This document shows, piece after piece, positions 50,048 through 62,780 of a DNA stretch of 64,000 bases; the stretch's first letter is position 1; every line of letters starts with the position of its first letter. The notes beneath the pieces were generated by a model, which did no database searches, had not been told where the DNA came from, and saw only the letters and a program-made list of their open reading frames with translations. Source of the DNA: Marchantia polymorpha subsp. ruderalis (lineage: Eukaryota > Streptophyta > Marchantiopsida > Marchantiales > Marchantiaceae); the NCBI GenBank assembly GCA_037833965.1, contig AP031356.1:12174501-12238500 (forward strand), in the 5' to 3' direction. A program made the translations under genes and the position numbers.

Positions 50048-51135
50048 ACAACAGCTGAAAATGATGAAAGAAATTCTAATTATGAGACACATCTACAGAT
50101 TACCGATTACTTTAAATAAAGGAAAGTAATGTGGGAGAATATCTTTTAATATATTAATGAGTAAGTATTTTTAAGTATGTATAGCGATTATTACTCAATC
50201 CGTAGAGCAGCTCAGTAATACCGGTTTATACAGCAATCATCTCTCATAACAATTTTCACGTTTGGACTTTATTAAGATCCTTTTTCTCCGTCAACACCCG
50301 TGAAAAAGTATCCAGATCATGACATAAACTTTCACTACACGTTGCAAAACTTAACCTATGGACAAATTAATTTGCAAGGTAAATGTTCGTGGACGAGCAT
50401 CATCCTTGAAGTAACGATGACAGACTTTGCTAATCTTACTCGAATGAAAAAGATATGGAAGAGGGTGCCCAAAAATGCCAATATGTCTCGCAAGGCGCTA
50501 ACCTCCTACTTTTCAACGTTTCAGTGCGCAATGCTTTCGCAAATCTTTGAAAGATGGAGATGGAGGTGACTCAACACTTTTTCACTTTTCCTCAACACTT
50601 CAAATGACAAATCATGAGGATGAATGCTTTCTCATTTAGAAGTCTTTTCGCAACATGACGGATATTATAGAGTATTAAGCACATATATGCATCATTGCGA
50701 TATCTACAACAAAACTCTTCCTTCATTTCGTGATGCGGGTACCTTGTAAAATTTTGTTTGTAGTTCACATAGTTTCTTTATTAACATATCATATATAACT
50801 AAGTTATATAATTTGATAGTTTTGATGTACCTGCTATGTTTTGTATGTAAGAAGAAAGTAATGATATTCTGACGCAGTATTTCTTTCAAATTGTAATTAC
50901 GTGTGAGTCTTGTTCCCTTGCCACCATCCCGGGGATTCCTAATCCGTTTCGGTGAAGAGCTCTGCTTTCATTCGGTTTCCATTGTGGTACAGATTGTATG
51001 CACACGTTGAGGATAGAATATATATCACTGGGTCTAAGTCGGCAGCAAATTTATACATCTAATGTAAGTTCCCGAATTGCTTTATATAATATACCAAACA
51101 TATTATGTAACCTTTATGAAAGATATGAACAAGTA
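50048..51135. other. AT-rich intergenic region left of the copia element
   Basis: An 89-codon frame at 50300-50569 (GTG-initiated, Lys/Trp-rich end) has no supported family. Otherwise nothing is seen up to the target-site duplication. Confidence 0.45.
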
Positions 51136-51140
51136 AGCTC

Positions 51141-51435
51141 TGTTGGCAGTTTGGAGGCTGTCCAGGTGTCACTTTGAGTGACTCAGGTCCACAATGCTGA
51201 GATGGCCACTATCTAGCCGCTGAGAGTTTCACGGTAAGCTGGTGGGTAAGATTGGGGATGTGTTGGCTGAAAGCTGAGAATCTGATTGGCAAAGGTTAAG
51301 CTCACGTTATCAACAGTTGACACTCTAATTAGCAAACGAGGAAGTGGGCTACGCCCCACACTCATGTATATATTGTAGCTCGCATTTTGATTACAGTATC
51401 TGTTCTCATTGTGTCAATGACACCTCGTTACAACA
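51141..51435 (+). repeat. Copia 5' LTR (295 bp)
   Basis: It begins TGTTGG and ends TACAACA, the expected TG...CA ends. A TATA-like TATATATT lies at 51367-51374 and could be the U3 promoter. It matches the 3' LTR almost throughout. Confidence 0.95.
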
Positions 51436-51447
51436 TGGTATCAGAGC
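51436..51447 (+). promoter_or_regulatory. Primer-binding site for initiator-Met tRNA
   Basis: TGGTATCAGAGC follows the 5' LTR with no gap and is complementary to the 3' end of plant initiator methionine tRNA, the standard plant copia primer for minus-strand DNA synthesis. Confidence 0.95.
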
Positions 51448-51567
51448 GAGGTTACCTGAGTGATTGTTAGTCCGTGCCCAGCGAGGTCTCACATTGTTTG
51501 ACACCCTAGCAGGAACCGAGTCACTCACTTGACAACTGCAGCAGATCACGAGTAGCACTTGTTACCA

Positions 51568-54500
51568 ATGGCATCTAGAGACGCACTCATCGGAGAAGCT
51601 AGCAAGTTAGAGGGAATTCCAAACTACGCAGTTTGGAGTTTTAAGCTACGTAACATACTCAATAGAGATGACATCTGGAGAGTAGTTGACCCTTCCGCTG
51701 GGACAATGGCACCTATTGCTCAAGTTGATATAGATGTTTTGCAAGTATTAAAGAATAGAGCTCTAACATTGATAGCATTGTCTGTAAAGGATAATGTAAT
51801 TCCGTACATTGCTAACATTACAAAGCCTGACGAATGTTGGAAAGTTTTGAAGGACTTATACGCCACCGGATCCAACTCCAGAAAGCTTCTACTTTGGCAA
51901 AAACTTTCCAACCTAAGGATGGACGAAGGAGCTGCCATTCCCGAATTCCTGAAGCAAGTCAAAGAACTCGTTAATGAGTTTGCATCTATCGGAGAGATCA
52001 TCAATGATTTCGAGATCGTTGAACAAATCTTGATGGCCTTGCCATAAAGTTATGAAGGACTGATGAGTTCTGTCATGTACAAATCCACGCTGCCCACAGT
52101 TGCTGAGTTCACCGTCATCCTGTTACAAGATGACATACGAAGAGAGATCAAGGGTGGCAAGCGTAGCGATCAAGAAGCGCTGTTGACGAACAGCAAGAAA
52201 AGCTTTGGAGGACGCAGGTCAAGCTTAGCAACCAGCGATGCTCGACACAAGCACAAGAAGAATACGGCAAGCGAATGCCACTACTATGGTTCTAAGGAAC
52301 ACTGGATGAGAAACTGACCTACTTTGGCGGCTGACCTGAAGGCACGCAAGGCTAAACGACTGGAGAAGTTGACCTCCATCAACGTTGTTGATAATTTTGA
52401 CGGTACTAGCGAGGAAGAAGAATTTGTGGAAAGTGAGACTGATCTAGCAGTCAACATGTTAGAAGTAAACCTAGCAGAGAGCAGCAGCAATGAGTGGTTT
52501 ATTGATAGTGGAGCATCTAAACATGTTACTGGACAAAAAAGTCTACTAAGTGACTTGGATTCAAACTGCCGATCTAAGATCAGCACTACAGGAGGTCACA
52601 CACTGAATGTTGCAGGAAAGGGATCTGTGAAAGTTCCCACACCCTCTGGAGGAATACGAATTGACAATGTTCTGTATGTACCTGGTATAAGGAAGAACTT
52701 GTTGTCAGTTGGGTCGATTGCGGACGGAGAGGATCGCCCCAAGATTCTATTTGATTCAACGCATTGTTGGATACTTCGAGACTTTCCATTGCCAGCAGCA
52801 CACCAAGTCATCACCAAAGGGAAACGCGACCAGAAGAACGGCCTTTATAAATTTTGACCTCCAAATCAATCAGTCAACAGCATTGAGTTAAACTCAAAGG
52901 AACCTGTTACACTACTGTGGCACTACAGGTTTGCCCACGCCAGCCACAAGGTACTTTCTTTTATGAAGGAAGAAGGAAAGGTCCATGGCTTACCGTCTCT
53001 TTCAAAGTCAGTTTTGTTTTGCTCATCATGTTGCAGAGGGAAGCAATCACGCTCTCCCAAGCCTAGAATACTGCCTCCACGACCTGCTGGATTAGTTCGC
53101 AAAGTTGCCACACGTGCTCAACAACCTCTGGAGCTCCTTCATACTGATATATGCGGACCACTCAGTTCAAAATCTTTATCAGGCTCTAGGTATATACTTA
53201 CAATTACAGACGACTTTAGTAGATTTTCATGGCTTTATTTCCTCAAAAAGAAGTCTGAAACATTAGTAAAGTTCAAGCAATTCAAGTCTATGATTGAGTT
53301 GCAAACCTCTCACCGCATCAAGGCTATACGATCGGACAATGGAGAAGAGTACATTTCACAAGATTTCATAAGATTTTGCGATGAATCTGGCATCATCAGA
53401 CAGCTCACTCAGACCTACACACCGCATCAAAACGGCGTGGCGGAGCAAAAAAACCGAACCTTGCTCGACAAGGCTAGGTGTATGGCGTTTGCAAGTGGAA
53501 TTCCTAATCACCTTTGGACTGAAGCCGTGGCTACTGCCAATTACGTGACAAATAGAACTTCCACCAAGGCCAACAATGGAGTCACTCCCTTCGAGCGCCT
53601 GACAGGCAAGGTACCAGTTGTCGACCATCTTCGTGTGTTTGGATGCAGGAGCTTCGTACTAAACAACTCTCCAAAGCGCAAAAAATGAGCACCCCGATCT
53701 ACTGAATGTATTTTCCTTGGATATGATGATGTATCTAGAGGTTTCAGAAACTATCATCGACCATCACGCAAAATCTTTGTTTCAAAAGATGTTAGGTTTG
53801 ATGAACTTACCTTTCCATGCGTACAAGCTAGTGCTGCCTCACCCTCGCAACCATCTGCTAATATCAACTGGCAGTCTCTTTTGCCACTTGAGTCATACTC
53901 CAGCAACAACACGAGTCAAATATCAAATTTTCCAGCAGCCCCGGAGTCTTCTATTGAACGTTCAAGCACCGGTGTTCCTACTTCGGACCACTCAGACCCT
54001 TCTTTGATGCTCTCTCTTCAAGGAACCAGCATTGTTGCTTCCACTAGCTCACCTGCCGACTGCTCGGCTCCTAACTCTCACCACCAAGGAGTCCGCTCAA
54101 AGCTACAATTTTTGATGATGCTCCTTCAAACTCTCCTATCAGAGATATCATGGTAGATATTCCGCTTCAACCAGACATCTCGTCTAAGGCCCAGCTCCCG
54201 CTCTACGTTTATCGACGTCGCGAGCCTCCACCAAGTAGCAGCAGCATTGATGTTCCTTCATCAGATCCATTCGTCATCACAACTCGTAGCGGACGCGCTT
54301 CTCGTCCACCTGCTCGGTTAAGTGATTTTCATCTTAATATATTGGAGTCTCCAGAGCTCACCTGCCTTCCTGCCTCTGTAGAAGCAGCTTTACTCTATCC
54401 CGGATGGAAAACAGCAATGGAAGCAGAGTTAGAACCCATTTACGAAAATGATACCTGGAGCTTGGTTCCACTACCTCCTGATCAAAAAGTTATTTGCACA

Positions 54501-55942
54501 AAGTGGGTCTTCAGAGTGAAGACAAATGCAGATGGCACCACAGCAAAGCTCAAAGCTCGCCTTGTTACACGAGGTTTCCAACAACAAGCTAGTCAGGATT
54601 ACAACGAGACTTTTGCTCCTGTCGTCAAATGGAATACCCTCCGCAGCGTGGTGGCATTAGCAGGACATCAAGGCTGGTCAATCTACCATCTTGATGTAAA
54701 AACAGCTTTCCTCAACGGCGTCATCACTGAGTACATATATGTGTCTCCTCCACCAGGTTTCTCCAACTCACCACCGACTCATGCATGCAAGCTGAGAAAA
54801 GCACTGTATGGACTCAAACAAGCTCCGCGTGCCTAGTATAATAAAGTGGACAGCTACCTGCTATCACAAGGCCTGCACAAGTCCAAGGTAGACAATAATC
54901 TGTATTTCCATGAGGAGCACGGCAAGATCACATTGCTTATACTTTACGTCGACGACGTGTATCTTACTGGCAACAACACTGAGCGCATTTCCTCCATACG
55001 GGCAGAAATTCAAGAAGAATTTGAGATGTCAGACTTGGAATTGCTATCTTACAGTCTAGGACTTGAATTTCTATTTAAACCGGAGGGCATTCTAGTCACA
55101 CAGAGGCAATACATTAAGGAGATTCTTCATGAGTTTGGACTCAAGACTGCAAATCTGTCTCAACTCCCATGGTTGAGAAGCTCAAGTTGGCTCCAGATAT
55201 GCAAGCCCCCGCCACTGACATCACTCGCTACCAACGCATGGTGGGGAAACTCATATTTTTGTCTCACACTCGTTTAGACATATGCTATGCTGTAAGTGTT
55301 GTTAGTCGATTTATGTCAAAGCCACAGGAGCCACACCTCCAGGCTGTTAAGCATTTGTTCCGGTACTTGAAGGGCACTGCTGGATTAGCCTTGCTGTACC
55401 GGAGTGGAGAAACTAGCAAGCTTACCGGTTTCACTGATGCCGACTGGGCGGCTGATTCTTACGACAGGAAGTCCACCACCGGGTTCATCTTCCTGTAAGG
55501 AAGCACACCCATAACTTGGAATAGCCGCAAGCAACCTACTGTTGCACTTTTTTCGACAGAATCCGAATACATGGCGCTGTCTGAAGGCGCTAAGGAAGCT
55601 ACATGGTTGAGAAGGCTACTAGGAGAAATTCAAGTACAGGATTTGCTACAAGCAACAACAATCCATGGTGACAATCAGGGGAGTTTGAATCTCTCCCACA
55701 ATCCAGTATATCACGGGCGCACCAAACACATCGAGGTACGCCACCACTTCATTCATGAGAAGGTACAGTCCAATGAAATCAATTTGGAATATGTGAGTAC
55801 CACTGATCAGCTTGCCGACATCTTAACAAAGCCTCTAGGAAGAACCAGCTTTGAGAAAATTCGAAAGCAATCAGGTTTAGTAGAAATAGAGGTAGAGAAA
55901 GTTGATGAAAGAAATGTATTGCATAAGAGCTATAGCTCGTAG
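51568..55942 (+). pseudogene. Copia gag-pol polyprotein, degraded
   Basis: The first ATG is at 51568. Domains in order: gag (to about 52300, ending in a CCHC knuckle whose second Cys is changed and whose last Cys is replaced by a stop); aspartic protease (DSGA, Asp codon 52504); zinc-binding HHCC region and integrase core (HTDICGP, RSDNGEEY and a downstream E; about 52900-53700); reverse transcriptase (YVDD codons at 54945-54956); RNase H (DADW, TESEYMA, HGDNQG; about 55440-55850). In-frame stops: 52045-52047, 52315-52317, 52855-52857, 53686-53688, 54834-54836 and 55496-55498. Frame changes lie near 54090-54110 and 55130-55170. It cannot make a working polyprotein. Confidence 0.93.
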
Positions 55943-56540
55943 TAATCAGGGCAATCATTGCTCATCCAACTAGGAGAGCAATCTTGGAGTGATACATAGA
56001 TAGGCAGAGACATAGATCTAGTTCTAGTACATCAAAACTTTCTCTCAAATCTTTCCATGCTTTAAGAAACTAAAACCCTAAAAGGAGCTAGCTCACAGAG
56101 CAACAGCTGATTTGGAGTCAACCAAACAGTCTAGTGATGTAGCACAAAATCATTGTATCCCTATGTATCTAGCTCTAAACTTTCCATTCGAAAGTAATCC
56201 CCTATGAAGCTCCTCCACGACAAGTTCAAGCTATGGAGTCTCAGCAACAAGTTCACAGAAGGTGAACAAAACATAACCGGCCAAAGGAGCATCGTCAATT
56301 GACGGTAGAATCGTTGTAGAATCAGCACTCGACTCAGCTTCAAGAGAGCAGCAACAATCAAGAACGGAGTCGTTAAATTATCAACACTCGACTCAGCTTC
56401 CAAGGTTTTGTGTCGACTTTGAGGTCGATTCCCCGTTGAAGCTGCCAAGAAAGCGAAGCCAAACCGCTGCCTATCCACTGCTATTCGAGTGTTGCAATAG
56501 CCAGAAAGTTTTTTTCACTCAAATACCTGTGTATCCGAGC
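55943..56540 (+). other. Copia 3' untranslated internal region
   Basis: About 600 bp separate the end of pol from the polypurine tract. It contains a short direct repeat, CACTCGACTCAGCTTC at two places about 60 bases apart (near 56,325 and 56,386). A minus-strand 105-codon frame (56161-56478) has no domain and is not called. Confidence 0.6.
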
Positions 56541-56549
56541 GAGGAGGGG
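56541..56549 (+). promoter_or_regulatory. Polypurine tract
   Basis: GAGGAGGGG directly precedes the 3' LTR and is the expected primer site for plus-strand DNA synthesis. Confidence 0.9.
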
Positions 56550-56845
56550 TGTTGACAGTTTGGAGGCTGTCCAGGTGTCACTTTGAGTGACTCAGGTCCA
56601 CAATGCTGAGATGGCCACTATCTAGCCGTTGAGAGTTTCACGGTAAGCTGGTGGGTAAGATTGGGGATGTGTTGGCTGAAAGCTGAGAATATGATTGGCA
56701 AAGGTTAAGCTAACGTTATCAACAGTTGACACTCTAATTAGCAAACGAGGAAGTGGGCTACGCCCCACACTCATGTATATATTGTAGCTCGCATTTTGAT
56801 TACAGTATCTCTTCTCATTGTGTCAATGACACCTTGTTACCAACA
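56550..56845 (+). repeat. Copia 3' LTR (296 bp)
   Basis: It begins TGTTGA and ends TACCAACA. Compared with the 5' LTR there are six base changes and one extra C near the end. Confidence 0.95.
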
Positions 56846-56902
56846 AGCTCCTAATTGTAGAAAGCTTTAAATTCTATCTATCATTGGCCTAAATAGTAAA
56901 GT

Positions 56903-58807
56903 ATATATGATAATAATTCCCAACGAAATATTGTGAAAAAAGAATTACTTTTGTAATTTACATCCATAATCATGTAAGTTGTTTCAGTAGAAATATCGGC
57001 GAGTGAGCATTTTCCAAATTCTATACAACAGTTTTAGCAGCAGGATGTGTGTAGTGTAACTTCCTTTTGTCAGAATGCTAGGGCCTACATCAAATATGTA
57101 TATATGACAATATGTACATAAATATGTATACTCATGACAAACTCTTCCTAACAGGCATTGGCTACATTCTGATAAAGTCTACTCACATCTGATTCCGTGA
57201 CAAACAAAGTTTCTTAGATGTGTATGATCATAGATCATGATCAGTATGAAATGGATAGATTCCAATTTGATACTAGCTGTTATCTTCTCATTCATTTATT
57301 GTAGATACACATATTTGTGGAGTAAGTGAGGTTAATCTGTGCTCATCCTGATTCAGAAAGGGAGTCGTAATATTGCCGTAGGCTTTCACCTCTCAGCCAC
57401 AACTTGTTTCCAGACTTCTACCGAAGCCAGCGGGTTTGTAAATTTCTGTCCAACTTGAATTTCGTGCAACGAAAATCGCGTATACCAACTATGACCGGTC
57501 AACATGTATTACTGATGAAGCTGATCTCAACTAACAATAATCATGATACCCTCTCTACACTCTAAACTACAATCAACTTCACAACAAGCTACTCAAATGC
57601 AGTCTTAGCGAGTAAAACCGGAAGGTACTAGGACGGTTTTGTATATCTTGTTGAAGTGTTCGAACTAATCATCAAGCTCTCTGAACTCACCGGATGATCG
57701 GAATTCTCATTTCTTCCATATACCCTCCTCAACCAGTGGACCTTTCATCGACTCTACTTCAAACGCCATCTTGAGTAGAAAGCTACCATGTACTACATGG
57801 CGTCTGTTGGCGGCGCAACGATCTGGTTATGAACCTGTGTGGTGCTCATGCATAATTGCACCTGAAAGAGAACTTTGAGTCCAGCTCAGTCATGCAGCTG
57901 GTACGAAATTTTGCGGGCAGTTTTGAGAAGGTGTGGAAGAATTAGACTTCTGAAGATTATATGAGAAATCAGTATCAACTTGGCAGAAAACTCTTAGCCG
58001 TTGTTTTTACTTTCTGAAAACTGTACATCTGATTTGCTCTAGCAGACGCGAAACTTCCACGTTCTCTGCGGACCAATATCATGTTCTTTCTTCCTTCCTT
58101 TCAAATTCGACTGCTTTCACATTCAGATTCTGGTTATCATGAGCAGAAATCATACTTCAAATGACAATCAGTCACTCTGTCTCCGGAGTTTTTAAGCATA
58201 TACAACACGTATACTCACGGCATTTTAATTTTATATAGAGAAGTCGGTTCCAGGTTAGAGGCAGAACGGCCAAAGTTCATTCCTCGAAGGTGACGCTTTA
58301 ATTTAGGCCTGCTCATTCTATGATACAAATACGAACGGAGCTCTTTACTGAAGTAAAATGGATGTTACACGATTTCAAAGTGGTAAAACGCAGAAGAGAG
58401 GAGCAGGCTGAATAGTAATCGACAGGCTCCACCTATGCAGAAGCAGTGGAATCTGATGTAGAAATTTTGATAGTTACAAAGTCGTAATGGATATGTATCT
58501 GACTCCGGCACTTCGATACACGTGATCACGTAAGACAGCTTGAACTACAAAGCTTGCAGATCTAAGCTGGCTAACAACATCTACTATTCATGGAGACTGC
58601 ATATTGATCAACTGAAAGCTGTCTTTTATTCCTGCATCATTTTCCTAAAAAATATCTTTCAGTTGAATGAAGAGCCAATGTGGTGGTCTGACTATATCAA
58701 ATTTATCCCCACATGATGCGTGGTTTCCACCAAACTCACAAAACCTGTTGTAATAATATTGTGATTGAATAGACAGAACCTACCGATTAATATATCGGTA
58801 GGATCTG
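56903..58807. other. Non-coding right part of duplication unit 2
   Basis: This block matches 36297-38144. No open frame is worth calling. The match ends at GGATCTG (58807), the right border of the tandem duplication. Confidence 0.6.
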
Positions 58808-61800
58808 CCCTTGAGTATCTATCTGTTTTTATCAGAAATTTATGGGAGAACTGGTCGTGATTCGACAAGTAGGCCGCGGTCTGTGAACTTTTGTACTATA
58901 ATGTACGACCGTGGAATTGATATGGTCTTAAGGAAGACTTTATCTTCACCATGACTGTTCTGCCCACTTGACGTACGGAAGAATTGGAATCAAGTATAAG
59001 AAATCCTTGGTGTGGATCGTGGTAATAAGAGCAACGGGTCCTCGCGATACAGTGGAGTCACGTTCTCCTCGAAGTTTGTATTCTTAGATCTGCTCAGTAT
59101 ACCTCAATCTGCTTCTTCATGTGATGGAAGAATGTTCGACATGAATTTCACGGACTCGGTTGATTTAAGTCTCACCAAACTGAAGCCTGCCTCATTATTG
59201 TGTACACCACACGAACTCTGAGTACAACCTGAGGTAGCACGACTTTCGGGTCGACTCTAGAGGATTGTCGATGTGCACAGCCTGTGCTATACTCGTGACC
59301 CTCTGCAAGCGTACAAAGTTTTGGCAGGAAAGCTCGTTGTTATTCTCAGCTGATACCGAACAAATCTGTTCACCCCATCTTGTGATCATTTTAGCACAGT
59401 TTGAAGATGACTATAATGGCATATAGTTTGTTGTGAAAATCAAGCTGCTACTTCTCTGCAGTAAACATTTATCATGACAGCTTTGAAGAAGCCAGCGCCG
59501 ATATGAACGACAGTACATTTATGAGCTGCACCATACTATGGACAGTATGTAGAAAGTTCAAAAATGTACGTGTGTGGCCCTCGATTTGGGGCCAAACAGT
59601 ATCGCGTCATCATGATGAGATCACTGTGGAATAATGAAGAGAGTAACTGTTTGAATGGTTTTTAAAAAACGGTTTATGATCACCCTACGGTGCGTAGTCT
59701 GAAGCAATGACTAAGTCTTCAGAATACAGTACAAGCAGCAGTTGAATGTTCATTTGATCTGAAAGTGTACCTAAAATCAGCTAGAGAACTGATCGCCAGT
59801 TTCCGGTACGTAATCATAAAGACAATCCATAACAGCTACTTCCTTGATCACATTTTCGTATGAGAATAGCGCTAGTCTTCGCTGAACAAAATTAGTCTGC
59901 TGTCCAGACCTTGAAAATCTCAATAATTATAGTAAACTGTGTTCGAGCTCCAGCTGCTCTAAAATCTTGGGATTTCGTTCATTAAATTCTGCAGTTTCTT
60001 TGCAGTGCATATGTTAAGCAGATGCATGTATACAACGTTTGGATTTTCGTTGCAGTTTCGTGAGTAGGCTTTTCTTTTGACTGTTTTTCGAGTTTTTAGG
60101 GTACTCTTGCTTTCATGACTACTACGTCAGGTTCTCAAGCTAATGCAGAAGACGTTCTGCTGCCCATCTTCTCTCTTGGGAATAAAGACGAATACCCTCA
60201 GTCTAGCAACTGTGACGGAAAGTGGGTTTCTGCTTACAAGCTCGTCGATTGATTAAGGGATGGCATCTTATTTCTTCTTCTAGAAGTCAAGACCAGACCA
60301 GTCAAAACCTCCGTGGCTCCTCAAGATCTTGAAAGGCAATTAGTAGATGAATGACTGATGATACGTGTTCTCGGTAGAATATACATGTTAGTCGACAGAG
60401 CATGTCCGTGTCTTGGCTAATGAATATATACTTCCAGATTTTAAGGTGGACAGAATACAACTCCGTCAGGCCCATTAACTTTGCAGAGATTGCCTTATAT
60501 CGCAGTTGTATAATCAAGAAAGTGAAACCAGTACTCTCAGTACAAGACAGAGACAATCATAATCCAGGAAAATGCAGTGTACGGGATAATATCTCCTCAT
60601 ACTAGATATCTGAGAATTGTGCAATATGGGGACTGCAAAATCTTCTGATGGTATTTTGTAAGACTAAAGTTGGCGAGTTACAGGCACCCAGCATTGTGCA
60701 ATAACGTAGTATCCAATTTTCCAAGTGCGTGGACAACCGATGTGGATCGCCATTGTGCTGGAAAGTGAGGAACCCAATAGTTTTGACCAAGATTCTGCCA
60801 GCGAGAAAACCATGGCAAACGGCCTCAGTAAATTCTACAAAACTCTGATCTAAGCACGTGCAGTTTGGATCTAACAGCTGGATTCCTGCGTGGAGCCTTG
60901 CACCTGCTTCAAGATATACGATAAGAGCTTTGAGACGCGCTGTTGAGCACCGGTCCGATGACGGTAGAACACGCGCTGGACTGGGAAGAGCTGCATGATG
61001 ATCAGAAATCTGGAGATTCTGATGAACAAAGAAAAGAAAAGAAAAAGGTTCTACGAATGCGAAGATCCATCTGATGCCCACTCTGCCAAATTTTTCACCA
61101 ACTGCCTTTGCAACTTGTGGCGCACCGATCTGTCAACGATCGGGACTTTTGATGAGCTTCAAACTGTCCCACCTGTTATCTCGGTTGGCAGTACTCAGCC
61201 GCGCCGGGGAAGATAGAATCTGATTATTTCTTGAGATGGCTACTCTGTAGTGCGCTCGAGAGCCGTCGGACCTTCCTAAATAAGATGGCATCACGTGTCC
61301 CAAGACAAACACACTGACAGTGCATGAACTCAGAGTCGTCGCTTTCTTCCGCAGGGCAAGGGCGACGGCAGAGTGGGACAACTTGCAACTTTTTCAACAG
61401 TAAACCTGTGCTTGTTGAAAAGGCTATGGCCAACAGTGAGCGCTAGCAGATGTCAGTGGAGGGGTCTACCTAATGATGGACGGAGACATGTGAGTCACCA
61501 GTTCCAGAGGCCAGGACTTCTCACCAGAGAGAATCTACGACATGGCGCCACTGCTGCCTGTGCGAGGAACGATGATTGCTGCGCTGTCCACCATATACAG
61601 AACACCGTCGCCGGACACGTGAATGTGGTCAAGTGGAGATTCTAAATCCAACGCTGGATATAATCGCGATTCTTCTGTGGCTATTGCGATTTCCGATGTC
61701 GAGATCCATCGGATACGTCCTGTCACATTCGAGCATGTTACTCCGAGAGCAAATGGGAGGCTGGAATAAGCACCCTTCGCTCGCTTGCTCACACTGCTCC

Positions 61801-62780
61801 TGTCGGACAATGTGGATCCGATCGAGTCTCAAGTTCGGGAAAGTCAATCCTTCGCAGAGAACGCAAACCAGCAGAACGAGAAATCCCTGGCACCAGAAGC
61901 ACATCAGAAACGTGGTCATTATTACCGAGACGGCACATCTAGAGGTGCCTGTTGGAGCAATTTTACTGGTGACGAAGTTATACTGTACTTCGTAGCGAAT
62001 CTACTGGATATTAATCAATGTATTGCGAGATGGGACCTGAGTCCCTCCTTCTCACGATCAACTTCACTCCAATTGTTTACAATATCGTGCCTCGATGAAC
62101 TTCTCGTCCTCCGTCTCTTGATTTCTTTCTGATAAGAGGAGTAATTCCCCATTTTGACGGCTTCCTGCGGGCGAGTAAGTGCCTCTCGACGGCACGAAGG
62201 TGTCACATTAATGGTCACGATCTGTATATTCTACGATTTCAATATCTACATCAGTCGAGGATTGTTTAGTCCTCAAAACAGATCCGCACCTTCAAGCATG
62301 CTCAGATACGATCCACATAATAATGGATGTCCCCGACAAACCCATGACAAGAGTGAATGCTTAGGAGAACAAGAGCATAGTCCTCTACTCCTGTAAGTGA
62401 AAAGACAGGACAGTGCCGAAACATTTCTGAGCTGAATATAATGAAGTGAGCCAGAAATCTGCCTTGAGGAGTCTTTTCTGGCTCAGGAAACGCAACTGCA
62501 CATGGATCGTTCATAGGAGTCCGAGCACACAATTATTCTTCTTTTGCAGTTAGCGAGGTGAAGCCAGACCCAAGGCTTCCTGTGTGAATCACCGTATAAT
62601 TATCCCGCGATGGATCTTACAACTGAACGCTGTGGGCTACGTACATTGAAACGTCAAAGCTTTTCCTCTTTACACAAGTTGAGTTTCTAAAAGCTCACAA
62701 TTCCATTCTCAGACAGCAGCGCAGAAATTGCTGGGAACCAAATTAATATGAAGGACAGTAGAAGCAATTATCCCGTACAG
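58808..62780. other. Region with a possible unrecognised minus-strand gene
   Basis: Up to about 60.5 kb I see nothing beyond short frames. From 60.6 to 61.9 kb the minus strand has several longer open stretches: 60602-61081 (159 codons), 61133-61381, 61224-61433, 61535-61810 and 61629-61919. Some may be exons of a gene read leftwards from the GC-rich block at 62.8-63.3 kb. Frames overlap and no family is recognised, so no model is offered. The plus strand also has a 139-codon frame at 61576-61995. Confidence 0.3.
61629..61919 (-). CDS. Possible first exon encoding a signal peptide (unrecognised)
   Basis: The minus-strand frame from ATG 61919 starts with a hydrophobic stretch (about residues 4-22, rich in Phe, Leu, Val and Cys) and then a polar segment, as in a secreted or membrane-anchored protein. 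A possible donor (GTGAGC) lies near 61790, after about 43 codons. Another ATG upstream in a different frame is also open, which weakens the call. I recognise no family. Confidence 0.22.
   Translation of the reverse strand: MTTFLMCFWCQGFLVLLVCVLCEGLTFPNLRLDRIHIVRQEQCEQASEGCLFQPPICSRSNMLECDRTYPMDLDIGNRNSHRRIAIISSVGFRIST

Larger units (their letters stand above)
51141..56845 (+). mobile_element. Ty1/copia LTR retrotransposon, complete structure but defective coding region
   Basis: The order is LTR, tRNA primer site, gag, protease, integrase, reverse transcriptase, RNase H, polypurine tract, LTR. Integrase before RT places it in the copia superfamily. The LTRs differ at six substitutions and one single-base indel in about 295 bp (2 percent), so insertion was fairly recent. 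It lies in unit 2 only, so it came after the tandem duplication or was lost from unit 1. Multiple stops and two frameshifts make it non-autonomous. Confidence 0.95.
51136..56850. repeat. 5-bp target-site duplication AGCTC flanking the copia element
   Basis: AGCTC occurs at 51136-51140 immediately before the 5' LTR and at 56846-56850 immediately after the 3' LTR. Five bases is the usual copia staggered cut. The intact duplication shows the element is still at its original insertion site. Confidence 0.93.
38142..58807 (+). repeat. Tandem segmental duplication, unit 2
   Basis: This is a direct copy of unit 1, enlarged by a 6.36-kb LINE (41871-48233) and a copia element (51141-56845), and shortened by a deletion equivalent to 27107-29870. 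It begins with PHAF1 intron 7 joined directly to the right end of unit 1 at CTG (38142-38144). It ends at GGATCTG (58807), after which unique sequence begins. Positions 48765-51140 have no counterpart in unit 1. Confidence 0.9.

Noticed and set aside
50300-50569. An 89-codon frame whose end loosely recalls a winged-helix (ETS-like) pattern
   Set aside because: The resemblance is a few residues only, the frame starts at GTG, there is no plant ETS family to support it, and no other copy is visible. Considered chance.
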